This document shows, one piece after another, positions 45,462 to 57,250 of a stretch of 64,000 nt of DNA. A program made the position numbers and the translations under genes. The notes under the pieces were generated by a model. That model searched no databases. It was given only the letters and a program-made list of their open reading frames with translations, and had not been told where the DNA came from. This stretch comes from Anaeramoeba flamelloides (taxonomy: Eukaryota > Metamonada > Anaeramoebidae). The DNA lies in NCBI GenBank assembly GCA_027625915.1, contig JANTQA010000012.1, positions 5,974,501-6,038,500 of the forward strand, in the 5' to 3' direction. Position 1 is the stretch's first letter. The number at the start of each line of letters is the position of its first letter.

Positions 45462-48089
45462 TCTCAAAAGAGTAACTGGTTGTAACATTGTATCTCAATT
45501 GATGTGTTGTAATAATCTGATATTTATTTCATTTTTCTTCAATGCTAGTGTAAAAATCTTTTTGATAATGAATTTAACTTTATTTTTTTATATTTGAAAG
45601 TATAATATTCTCTTAATGAACCTTTTTAATTATGTATTTAACATTGGTGTGTATGGAATTATATCTAGAAAGTGGATTCTTTCTTGCCAAACCTAAATAA
45701 ATCTTGGAAAAATAATAAAATTTTGGTGTAAATAAGCTAAAATTTATTTTTTGCAATTTAAAAACGCTTTTTTTCTACTTTTTATGGAATTAAAAACCAA
45801 TCAAAATGCGACGCACAAATGATCTCAAAATTAAATAATGAAAAATGAGTGCATTTTCGTTAAAAAGAATCAAAAAATTGACAGTTAATTTCAAATTAGA
45901 ATGTTCGTAATTTATAATTTTGAAAACAACTCTGTTTGTGATAGAAGTGTAACTTTATGGATTTTTTTTGAGATCTTGGGATTTTTTCATTTTTTTTTTT
46001 TCATTTTTCAAAAGAGTTATTTTTTATTGAAAGAATATTTAAAAACACTCTCTTTGTCAAAAATAAAGCATTGAGAAACAATCAAAAACTTTTTTAAAAA
46101 GAAATTTTAATTCTGATTTGTGTAAAAAGAAACCAATTTGTTTTAAAATTGTAGAAATTTTACATTTTAGAATTCTAAAAATACGAAAAGTTTAATTTTT
46201 TTTGGGAAAATTTGAATTTTTTGAAATTGAAAAAACTTTTGCAACTTTTTTTGGTTGGATTTAATTTTTTGCTTATGAGATCCTCTGAACTCATTTTAGA
46301 TATTTACATTTTTTAATTTGTGAGACAAATTTGTTTTTATTTTTTAAGGATCTTGGAAATTGATTTTTTTTGGAGTAAATTTCTTGGACTATTAATCACA
46401 AAATAAAAAGAACAAAATTTTCAATCAGCTTTCCAAAAAAAAAAACAAGAATTAAAATAAATCATCAAAGACCTAATTCTAAAAGGGGAAATAATAATTT
46501 ATATCGGTTTACAGAATTTAAAATTTTGAAATGTTATATTCTTTTAATATCTTTTTTTGGAAAGCTGAAGAAAAATTTTGTTTCATTTGTTTTGTAACAA
46601 ATAGTAATTTGGGTCCTGCTAAACTGTGGCCCTAAATCTGACTTTTGTGTCTTTGAGATTCTTGCAATTTTTTGAATTGTTTTTTTTTTGAAATAAAATT
46701 CCCTTGTATTTTTTTTTTGTTCGTTGAATTTTGTCAATCAAAGGAATCTAAATTCCCGAATATCCAGTGTTGGTCTGAAAACATGTCTCTGATATGATTT
46801 CGCTCACGAGAAGTAACTAGACCCTTAAAGAAAAATATATTTAAACAATTCAATTTGTTCAAAAAACTCAAACTCTACTAATTTTGAAATCTCCACAAAA
46901 GGACACTTTGAAAATCATCGTATCTTTTGTTGTGAATTTTAGGTATTTTATAGGAAACTTTATCAAATGAACAACCATTCATTTTTCAGCAAAAATAATT
47001 GTAGTTTGATATCAATTGATTTCTAGGAAATTTTTTTTACAAGATTTCTTCTTGTTTGAGGAGAAAGACTTCATTTGTAAAGAGCGATCCTCAAAGAGAA
47101 ATATGAATTGGGTGAATATCATAAAGTTATGAGAAAACTTAATTTTTACCACTCTGAAAATTGAAACCAAGAGTCACTGAAGAGTAATACAGCCAAAGAG
47201 TTAATTTTAATCAAAGTTATTAACTTTTTGGAAAACAAGAAATAAAAATTAGGAATAGTCACAGCCAACGTTCTTTTTTCAATTATGAAGAAACTTTTGT
47301 TGGTTGTTAACCCAAAACTGATTTTATAAAAAAGAAAGAAATCAGTTTCTTATCTTTCGTGTATCAAATGATTTTATTTGAGTTTTGAAAAATGGGTTTG
47401 CTTCAAAAGTTGTATAAAATGAATTCTTTTTACAGGAGTAGTATATTGGTTCTATGTGTGAAATTTTTTCTTAATTGACCTTTACACTAAAAAGAAAAAT
47501 ACTTGTTTTTGAATGTAAACAAGTTAGAAGAATTTTACATATAATTTTTAAATCTTTTTTAAGAAAAAAAATTTCCAACCTCAGAAAACTTGAAATTCTT
47601 AATGTAGGTGTGGTTTTACTTCAAAAAGTTTGGGTTCGAACAAAACAAATAAATTTCTCTAAAAGGGAAATAAAAAGTTTAGTATTTTTCTGTTATTCAT
47701 TCTGATAACAATTGTTGTTTTCACCAATGTATTTTGGTTCTAGATTTTTCAAGGAGTTAAGGTGAAGAATAAACTTTACTTAAACAATTGGAAAAAAAAT
47801 AAGTAAATGACTGGCCCAAGTAGTTAAAAAAAGACACCTAGTAATTTGTTAAATCTGAATAACCAAATAGTAAATTCATTTTTTTTTTCTTATCTAATTT
47901 AATTATTTTTATGTAAATTTTTTTTAAATTTTTTTTTTTTTTTGTTTTTGTTTTTGTTTTTGTTTGGGGATTCCTGAAGAAAAATCTTTTTTATCTTAAA
48001 GTCTTTTTCTTTTTGTTTGTATTTTTAAATTAACAATTTCTTCTTATATTTTCCTTTTATTTATATGTGGGTTCTTCTAAAAATAGAAA
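45462..48089. other. Spacer upstream of villin
   Basis: AT-rich. 47939-47965 is a (GTTTTT)n run shortly upstream of the villin start. The sequence just before the ATG (TTCTAAAAATAG-AAA-ATG) resembles a splice acceptor, so a non-coding 5' exon may lie here. Frames at 46534-46737 and 47475-47705 lack motifs. Confidence 0.4.
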
Positions 48090-50939
48090 ATGACTTCTGA
48101 ATTTGTTGGTTTCAAACCTGGTCAAAAACCTGGCGTTGAAGTATGGAGAATTGAAAAAGTAATTGAAATAATTTTTTTCTTGTGATTGAAAATTTTTTTC
48201 GCCTTTTCTTCTTAATTTTTTTTTTCAATTATTTTTTAACCTCTTTTTTTAATTAAAAAAAAAAAAAACAAACAAATCCAAATAAACCAATCTTATAATC
48301 ATTTTAGTTTAAAGTTGCCAAGTGGGAAAAAATTGGTACCTTTTGTTCTGGAGATTCCTTTATTGTTCTTCACACAAAAAGAACCAAAAGTGGATTAGCT
48401 TATGATCTCTATTTCTGGTTAGGAAAAGACTCTTCTCAAGATGAAAAAGGAACAGCAGCTTATAAAACTGTTGAACTTGATGACTATCTTGGTGGTAGAG
48501 CTATTCAATGTTTGTTTTTTTTTTTTTTTTTTTTTTTTCCTCATCCTTCAAAGAACCTTACCTGAAAACTAATAGATTTTTAATTTTTACTTTATTTTTT
48601 TTTTATTTTATAAAAATAAAAAATTATTTTTAACTAACAGATCGAATCTGTCAAAATTATGAAACTGAAATGTTTATGTCGGTTTTCAAAGGAGGTATTA
48701 AATACGAAGAAGGTGGAATTGAATCTGGATTTAAACATGTTGTCAAAGATCAATATGAAACAAGATTACTCCATCTTAAAGGAAGAAGAAATGTACGTGT
48801 TAGCCAAGTAGATGTTGCTGCCACTTCTTTGAATGCTGGTGATGTCTTTATTCTTGACTGTGGTCTTACAATTTATCAATGGAATGGTAAAGAGTAAGTG
48901 AAATTTTTTTAACTTTTTCAATTTTTTTTTTTTTTTTTTTTCAAAAAACTCTTTATTCAATTAAAAAACAAAAACACACAACCTTACCCAAAACTTACTT
49001 TACAATCAACACATTAATTATCAAAAATTAATTATAAAATTTATTTAATAGTTGTAATAAAATGGAAAAAATGAAAGGACTCCAAGTCTCAACCAAAATC
49101 AAAGATGACGAAAGAGGTGGAAGAGCAAAAATCCATATTGTTGATCAAGGAAAAGAAGAACAAAACTTTTGGAAAGCCATTGGAGGTAAAGGACAAATCA
49201 AAACTGCCGAAGAAGGCGGTGACGATCTTGAATTCGAAAAAGGTTCAATGAAGGACGTTGTTCTTTATAGAGTTTGCGACGAAAGTGGCCAACTTAAAAT
49301 CACCGAAGAAGGAAGACCACCATTAAAAAAGGCCATGCTTGACACAAACGATTGTTTCATTCTTGATTGTGGATCCGAAATCTTTGTCTGGATTGGAAAT
49401 GGATCAACAAGACAAGAAAAAAAAGAATCCATGTTGAACGCTGTCAAATTTTTGGAGCAAAACAACCGACCAGAACACACCCCAATTACAAGAGTAATTG
49501 AAAAGGGCGAAACCCCATTATTTGCCGAAAAATTTGTTGACTGGTATCAATACAGACCAAGACAAAGAACTGTAAGAAAGTCCCAACAAAATATTCAAAA
49601 GAAAGTTGATCTCAACTTTGACGAAATGCACAAAATGAAACAACAGGAAGCCGAAAGTACAATTGATGACGGAACAGGAACCTTAAAAATCTGGCGAATT
49701 GAAAACTTCAAAAAGGAAGATGTTGACGAATCCACATACGGACAATTCTTCAGTGGCGATTCCTATATCATTTTATACACATACATGCAAGGAACCAAAG
49801 AATGCTACATCATTTACTTCTGGCAAGGAAGAAACTCATCCACCGACGAAAAGGGATCAAGTGCATTGCTCACTGTTGAACTTGACGAAGAACTCGGCGG
49901 ACAAGCTGTTCAAACCAGAGTTATTCAAGGCAAGGAACCAAATCATTTCTTAACCTTATTCAAGGGTAAAATGATCGTCAGAAACGGTGGATGTCCATCT
50001 GGATTTAGAACCGTCAACGAAGAAAACATTGGTGTTGATGAAAGCCAACCAGCCTTATTCCACGTAAGAGGCACCAACGAATTAAATACACGAGCTAGCC
50101 AAGTCGAAGCCGTATGTCCATCCCTTAACTCTGGTGACTGCTTCATCTTAAACGCATCGAGTGACCTCCAATGCATCTGGTTAGGATCTGGCTCCAACCA
50201 AGAAGAAAAAGATGTCGCACAAAACATTGCCAAGATCATCTCCGCTGGCCGCTCACAAGTTCTCGTCATCAAAGAAGGCGAAGAACCACAAGAATTCTGG
50301 GAAACTCTTGGCGGCAAAACAGAATACGCCTCGGAGGGACTCGATTTACAAGCCGAAATGGCCGACCCTCGATTGTTCCAACTCTCAAATGCCACAGGCA
50401 CCTTCAAGGCCGAAGAAATCTATAACTTTGACCAAGACGACCTCGATAACGACGATTGCTTCATCTTGGATACCTACAACGAAGTATACCTCTGGCTTGG
50501 TGGCGGATCAAACGAAACTGAACGCGAAGAATCCATTAAGGCTTCCATCAATTACGTCAGCGCCGCACAGGACGGACGATCCAAAGACACACCAATCATC
50601 AGAGTAGTCTCTGGATTCGAACCAATCCTTTTCACATGCCATTTCCTCGGATGGGATAACTCAAAGGCTGGCCAAGACCCTTATGCACTCAAATTAAAAG
50701 AACTCATGGGAAGTGGTACAGGCGATGTTAGAAAGGATGTCAAAATGTATGACAAAAAAGTCTATCCTTATGCAGTCCTTTTAAAAAGACCTCTCCCAAT
50801 GGGTGTTAAGGTGACAGAAATTGAAGCCTATTTATCAGACGAAGAATTTAAAAAATACCTCGGAATGGAACGCGCACAATTCAATAAATTACCAAACTGG
50901 AAGAAAAAAAATCTTAAGAAAAAAGCTAAATTATTTTAA
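48090..50939 (+). CDS. Villin: six gelsolin repeats plus headpiece (four exons)
   Basis: Exons 48090-48158, 48308-48509, 48641-48893 and 49052-50939 join in phase for 803 residues, close to vertebrate villin (827). Exons 1-3 give gelsolin domain 1 and part of domain 2: [54 protein letters not shown]. Across the last junction comes [16 protein letters not shown], the expected gelsolin motif. Exon 4 carries the rest of six repeats, for example [31 protein letters not shown]. The C-terminal headpiece is YPYAVLL, then [15 protein letters not shown], then [15 protein letters not shown], with the conserved KKK actin-contact patch. Villins bind, bundle, cap and, with calcium, sever F-actin. Introns are 149, 131 and 158 bp, all near the 5' end. 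The later part of exon 4 prefers C-ending codons, unlike exons 1-3. Confidence 0.95.
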
Positions 50940-52318
50940 ATTCTGTTGGTTAACCAAACCTTTGATTTTGTATTTTGTTTTGTTTTTTGATTAAGCATTT
51001 TAACGAACAGAACTCATTTCACTACAATTCCAAATCTAATCTCTATTATTATTATTATTATTTTTTTTAAATAATTACTCAAATTAATAAAAAAAAATAA
51101 AAATTATTCATTTTTTTGAATCGAACTTAAACGATCACGAATAATATAATATTATTTCCATTTTTAAAAGTGTTTTAATTTTTTTTATTTTTTTTTTTTT
51201 AGTTTTTTGAATAGGAATAAGATTTCAATTTGTTTGAGAATGGCTTTTACTTTAGACAATTCAATATCCATACGATTTTAACTAAAAAAAACACTTCATA
51301 TAAAAGATCAGAAGATATATAAAAAATTAAATATTTTTTTTTTCTAATACCCATTAAATTGACTTTTTATAAAAGACGATGAAATTTTGAAAATCAACTA
51401 GAATGTCACATAGTTGATCACTAACAATACAACTCCAGAATTTTAGAACAATCTAGTTTCTAAGTACAAAATTATAACCTAATAATTTTTTGTTTACTTG
51501 CTTTTTATTTTCAATTGGAATATGAACTTTATGATAATTAATCAAAAAAATAGGATCAGTAAAATAATCCGAATTTTTTTATCCATCTGGAAGGATTTAT
51601 TTCAAAGATTGAATATATTGAATTAAAGAGATAAAATTATCACTTAAAGTTTGTTTTTCCAATTCCTAAAAAAATTGAAAGAAATATTATTTATAAAAAT
51701 ATAAAAAATACCATAATTAAAATAATCATATATTTTTTGTTTTAATTTTGATTGGTTCTTAATCACATTTAAACCAACTTTTAATAAAAAATTTAAACTT
51801 TTATTCTCTGAATCATATAGGATTTTTTCTTTTTAATTTATCTGAAAATCAACCAAAAACAAAAATAGACAACAAAAGTTTATTTATTTTTTTTTTTTCA
51901 CGCTATATTATTGTTATATATTCCAAAAAACGAATAGCAATCAAATTGTAAATTGATTTTATTTTCAAAAGAGTAATATTAACATAAGAAGCAACTATTA
52001 TTATATCAAAACTCTTTGAATAAAAAGCAAATCATTGTGAAATCAAATATTTTTTAAAGTTTATCTGATATATACTATTCAGCAATTTAAACAGTTTTTA
52101 TAGGGGAAATAACCCTTTCAACTCCTATTTAATTAAAGATCTAGTAATTTGATTAGTGCTTAGACTATCATATTGTTATATACACTTTATTTTTGTGAAT
52201 AGATCTGGGGTATTCTTGGAAATACCATACACACACACACACACCCACAACACTACACTCACATATAAACCCAAATTCACAAAAAACATACATTTGAATA
52301 AGTTAAAAGAGTCAGATT
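50940..52318. other. Spacer downstream of villin
   Basis: AT-rich with T runs. A (CA)n microsatellite (ACACACAC, then ACCCACAACAC) lies at about 52229-52260. No gene seen. Confidence 0.5.
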
Positions 52319-52677
52319 AATACAATTTCGTTCAAATTGGAAATAATTTTTCATTTTTGTAAAATCTGAAAATCGTTTATTCATCTTTTTCGTTTTTTGT
52401 TTTCATTTCATTTTTGGAATTGCGTAGCCTGTTTCGTTTGATAAGAATTTTTTTAAATAGTTGATATTAGGTCAAAGTTGAGTTGTTCCCAAAAATAGAA
52501 GAGTTCAAATAACAATGATTGATAGTATATTGTCTTTGATCATACAATAATCCTAATAGAATTTACACAAATTTAATAATTTTGTTTTTTGTTATACCCT
52601 CTCCAAAATTTTTAACACACATTTAATTTATTTATATTGATAATTATAAATTTTTTGAGTATTGTGATTTATAAAAA
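52319..52677 (+). repeat. Dispersed repeat, copy 2
   Basis: Partner of 6114-6480 in the same orientation. TAATACAATTTCGTTCAAAT, GTTTTCATTTCATTTTTGGA, CAATAATCCTAATAGAATTT, CTCTCCAAAATTTTTAACAC and GAGTATTGTGATTTATAAA in the same order. Non-coding. Confidence 0.7.
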
Positions 52678-53122
52678 AAAGGACTCCAAGATATTGACTT
52701 TTTAAAAACAATTATCTTTGACAGAAAATTCTAGAATTGATTATTGTATAGTCTCCTATCAAAAATAGCTTGAAAAAAATTTTTTTTTCCTAACTCTTAT
52801 GATTTTATATTTTTCAATCAAAATTTTTATCCCAAAACAAATGTTGTATTTTGAAAATTTTGTACACACACTGAAAAAATCTTAGTTTTATGGATTAAAA
52901 CACGATATACTTTACTGTAATTGTTAGAAAATTCAAAATTTAGTTAAAGGAAAGGTATATAATTTGCTGTTATTTTCATATGTATTTTTTTCATTCTTAA
53001 TTTTTATTTATTTTTTTTTTTTGATGTGTATCTTAATATTTATAGTATAGAAATTTGGCACATTTTAGTTCATTACATCTACCGATTGGTTTATTCTTTA
53101 TATATTTCTTTTTAAAAAAAGT

Positions 53123-53175
<53 letters not shown>

Positions 53176-54085
53176 AACAAAATAAAAAAGGAATTCAACC
53201 CCCCAAAAAAATCATAATAATAATTAAAGAAAAAATAAAATGTTGGATATTAAGGACATTTCGTAAAGCTAAAAATACCAAATAAAATAAATTTAAAAGA
53301 TTTTATAATGATCTTATCATTTTAATTTTGTATTTTTCAACCACTTTTATCATCCTTTCTCTTTACCCAATAAAACCTATTACAATTTCTCAACATCTTA
53401 CTTCAAATATAACAATTAATAAATAAATATTAATTAAAAAAATTTCAATAAAATTTCAGATTTTTTTGTTTTATTTTATAATTATACTAAAATATTTTTA
53501 ATTTTATTCCATTAAATTTTAATAAAAAAATTCTTAAAAATTCAGGATTACTTCTTTTTAATTTTTCTATAATTTGATGAAAATTTTTTAATACTTATAA
53601 AAATTAATATCATTTGAAATAATTTATTATTTTAAAAAATCATTTCAAAATCTGACTTGTTTCTAAAAATAGTATGTTGGTTAAATTTTTCTTAAATTTC
53701 TAGTCATTTACCGTAAATATTCACCATATTCAAGGGGTGACCTCAGAGTAAAAAGGATATTGTAAAATAGCCCTTCTTTTGGTTGACAAAATTCAAATAA
53801 CAAAAAAAAAATTCATTAGATCTCTTTTGACATAAAATTCAACAAAGAAAAATAAGTTAGAAAGAGTTCTCATTTTCAAAAAATCAAAATTTACAAAAAA
53901 ATTCATCTTTTCTCATTTTCTATTTCCAAAAGGTCAAATTTCTTAAATTTAATACAATTTGCTTTCTTGAAGTTTGCAATCAATTTAATTTAATCTGATT
54001 TGTGGTTATTTTGTAACTCTCTAAATTTACCAAGTAAGGATTTTGTAACATTCTCGAAATAAAAAAGAACTCATTTGAAAAATGA
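52678..54085. repeat. Spacer with long (TA)n microsatellite
   Basis: An alternating TA run of about 45 bases lies at 53124-53168. Otherwise AT-rich with no supported gene. Confidence 0.6.
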
Positions 54086-54109
54086 AAAAAAAGAAAAAAA
54101 AAGTTACAG

Positions 54110-54232
54110 AGATCTCAAAAAGCGCCAAAGAGTGACACTTCAAAACTGATATAGTTATTTTCAAAATTGTAATTAAAAACCATTCTAATTGGAAATTGAG
54201 TGTCGCTCTTTGGCGATTTTTTCTAAAAATGT
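54110..54232. repeat. Imperfect inverted repeat (hairpin)
   Basis: The left arm AGCGCCAAAGAGTGACAC (about 54120-54137) pairs with the right arm GTGTCGCTCTTTGGCGAT (about 54202-54219) with few mismatches, around a loop of about 64 bases. It is more GC-rich than anything nearby. Could be a small MITE end pair or a structured RNA; no target duplication seen. Confidence 0.6.
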
Positions 54233-55030
54233 CCTCTTTTTTGGTTGTTGATTTTTGGAGATCGATCATACATCATAAGTCGGTTGGTTTTTGATTGGTG
54301 TCAGTTCTCATAAAAATTACTAAAAAGTTTTTTTCCATTTCAGATTAAAAAATTTCACCATAATGACTCCACCCTTAAAATGTATTTTTTTTTGTCATTT
54401 CAACTAGAAATAAAACTATATCTTTTGAAACAAGCATGTTATTACCCTTTTCAGATCAAAATCAAAATATTGAAATATAATTATTTAAAAAACTTCAAGA
54501 CACATTGTAAACTTTTTGAGAATCTTTTCTTTTAAGAAAGAGGGGCATCTTTTTTAATTTCAACTTGTCTCAAAAAGATTTTTTTTATTTGATAAATATT
54601 AAAAATATAATAATCGCTTTTATTATCATATAAAAGCTCTACACACATTTAAACAATAAATATTTCCTTTTATTAAAATTAGAAACCAGAAATAGGAATT
54701 TTTTCTGAAAAATATATTTTTTTAATGATTATTTGACTTTTATCATAATTAAAAATTTCCCTTTTGGCCTTGTAATTTTGAATCTAACCTAAAATGATTT
54801 CAACATTTAGATACTTGAACTAAATAAAAAAAAACACCTTTTTTTTAAAAAAATAATCCACATTCCCATAGAATAATCTAGAAAATCATCACAAAAATAG
54901 AATAATTAAGAATCTCGAACTATAAAACAAGATTCACACCCAAAAAGAAATTTAAAATTCTTGGTTTTGAACAAATATAAAAAAGTTAAAATTTGCAACA
55001 AAGACAAGGAAATATTAGAACAAATTCAAC
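54233..55030. other. Gene-free spacer
   Basis: AT-rich, no supported feature. Confidence 0.45.
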
Positions 55031-55216
55031 TACAAAGGCTTAAACTTTGAACGAAATTTAAGGTACAATAAAAATAAAAAATTATGGCTCAAAAAAAGAA
55101 TCCTTTTTAAATAATTTATGTCAAAAAAAAATTCCAAAAAATTCGCTTTAATAATAGATTTTTTTACACATTTATTTTTTTTCAAAGCTTGCACCTTAAA
55201 AGTGAAACTGACTCTA
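55031..55216. mobile_element. Palindromic MITE, diverged copy 12
   Basis: TA-bounded, 186 bp. The left arm has lost part of its end (CAAAGGCTTAAACTTTGAAC) but keeps GAAATTTAAGGTACAATA. The right arm ends CTTAAAAGTGAAACTGACTC. The middle is decayed. Confidence 0.7.
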
Positions 55217-55409
55217 ATCGGAAAGTAGAAAACTTGAAATTACTAGATAAGAATTTTAATAATTTCACTGAAACCTTCTTCATAAATAGTTATGGAAGGA
55301 AAGATCAAGAATATTTAAAAATTATTAGGCATAATAATAATATAAACAAACAGATATGTTGCCAAGTACCTTAGATTGTTGTTAGGTGTCTATCCTATCC
55401 AGAATTGAA

Positions 55410-55436
55410 ATTAATAGAGAAAAATGTTGGATTTTA
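55410..55436. repeat. Fragment of the CTGTTGAGAG MITE end
   Basis: TAGAGAAAAATGTTGGA matches the left terminus of the 8371-8827 family. Nothing else of the element follows. Confidence 0.4.
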
Positions 55437-55559
55437 CCTAATTATTTTATATTCTGGAAAATTTAACATTTTTTTTTAACTTTTAAAATAAAAAGAAAAT
55501 GTTTAAAATTTTATTTTCATTTCTTAAATAAAAAAAACCAAAAAGAAAGTTTTCTTGAT

Positions 55560-55800
55560 GTTTTCTGTTTCGTCTGTAAATTATATTGTTTTTTTTTAGG
55601 TTTTTTTGAGTTTTCTATTTATTTGCGAAGTGTTCTTGTTTTTTTTTACTTTAGAAATAAACCGAAAATTTATTAAAATTTTCGGTTTATTTCTAAAGTA
55701 AAAAAAACCAAGAACACTTTGCAAATCAATAGATTTTCGAAATAAAATAGAAAACCTCAAAAAAACCTAGAACACTTCACAAATAAACAGAAAACCCAAG
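55560..55800. repeat. Long near-perfect palindrome
   Basis: Centred near 55676. The core AAATAAACCGAAAATTT / AAATTTTCGGTTTATTT extends outwards through CTTTAG/CTAAAG, GTAAAAAAAA.CC and AAGAACACTT to give arms of 55 bases or more. Weaker symmetry reaches about 55560 and 55800 (AGGTTTTTTTGAGTTTTCTA against its complement). It shares the core with 26270-26310. Confidence 0.75.
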
Positions 55801-57250
55801 AAAACCTAATAGCTATTTGAGGATATCCCCCCCTTATAATAAAAAAAAATCAAAAACTTTTTTTTAAATTATTTACAATTCAGTCTAAATTAATTTTTAG
55901 AAAACCGCATGAATTTAATTTTTGAAACTTATATTTTTGTAACTCTACAAATATACATTGCAAAATTAAGGAATTTTTTATTAAAGAAATATTTTTTAAT
56001 AGAATTTCTCCTTTTTTCTTTTATTTTTCTTTTACTTTTTTTATTTATTTTATTAATAATACATTAGTATGTAACTAAAATTAAAGGTTGAATCGAAGTT
56101 TAATTTAATACCACAAATTGGTTTTTTTTTATTATAAAAACAATTTTTTTTTTTTTTTTTGATTACAAACCAAGGAAAAGTTACTATATGAATTTCTTCC
56201 TTCAAAAAAAATTCCCAAAGTTCCTTCAAAACTTAAAATATGTTCGTAAATTACTTTTAATACAAAAATAAAAATGAATATTAAAGAACAGATTACAAAA
56301 CGTACAAGACAGATCTGAATATATTGTTCTTAACAATTATGGAGTTATCCTGTAAATTTTGTGCTTATTGATTTGAAACTGTATTTTCTTTAGGACAAAA
56401 CAAAAAAACCTCAAATTTTAACAAATACTCAATTTACTTTTCACATTTTTTCATCTTCTGATAAACACCTAAATAATCTTTTTGGATCTGCCTTACGAAG
56501 ATATTTTCTATTTTATATACAAAAATCGGTTTTATTTTCTTTTTTTATTTTTCTGATTGTCTCCAAAGAAAAAGAGAAAATCTTAGTGATCAGTTTTTAT
56601 CCGAACAGTTCTTTTAATCACCTTCATACAGGTACTTTCGGTTGAAGTAACAGTTTTGTAAGAAACTCGTATTTAATAATTTTTCATAATAATTCCCCAA
56701 TCATATTTTCTCGTTTCCAGTTTTAACAAGATTTTTTATTTAAAAGATCGTTTCTGTGGGTAAATCTTTTCACTTTCAATAAAAGTTCAAGCGAGGGATT
56801 TGATACTTTTAAATTTCATTTTTACAAAATATTATTTTGTTTTTATTTCAGTTCTTTTACAATAAAAAACTCTAAAAGCAAATACTCATTTGGCAAATTA
56901 ATAAGGAATTAGGTTTTGGGAAATTCTTTTGTTTAGTAGTCAGCAAATTGGAATTTTTTGTACAAAAATAAAACAATCTCGATTTTTTTGCCGAATGTAC
57001 ATAATAAAGAGGATCATTCAACAGTTGATGAAAAATTTTCTAATTAATTAAAAAGAAGATCACTCATTAATATAAACCATTTCTTAATTAGAACTTTTTC
57101 TCAAAAAGGACTTTTGACTTATATTGAATCAAACCTCAATAAAAACTTGACTTTTTATGAACTCGAAAAGTGAAATTTAGAAAATATTTAAAATTTTCTG
57201 TTGTTAACAAAATCATTTCTTCTAATTTTCATTTAGTCTTATAAATATAT
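55801..57250. other. Spacer upstream of the Ras gene
   Basis: AT-rich with T runs. No repeat family or distinctive promoter motif recognised, except a TATAAATATATATG stretch immediately before the ATG. Confidence 0.45.

Noticed and set aside
47632-47650. GGGTTCGAAC as a tRNA B box
   Set aside because: No A box or cloverleaf can be drawn around it.
49943-50607. Frames of 84 to 154 codons overlapping villin exon 4
   Set aside because: Alternative frames of a GC-richer real exon. The gelsolin frame is unmistakable.
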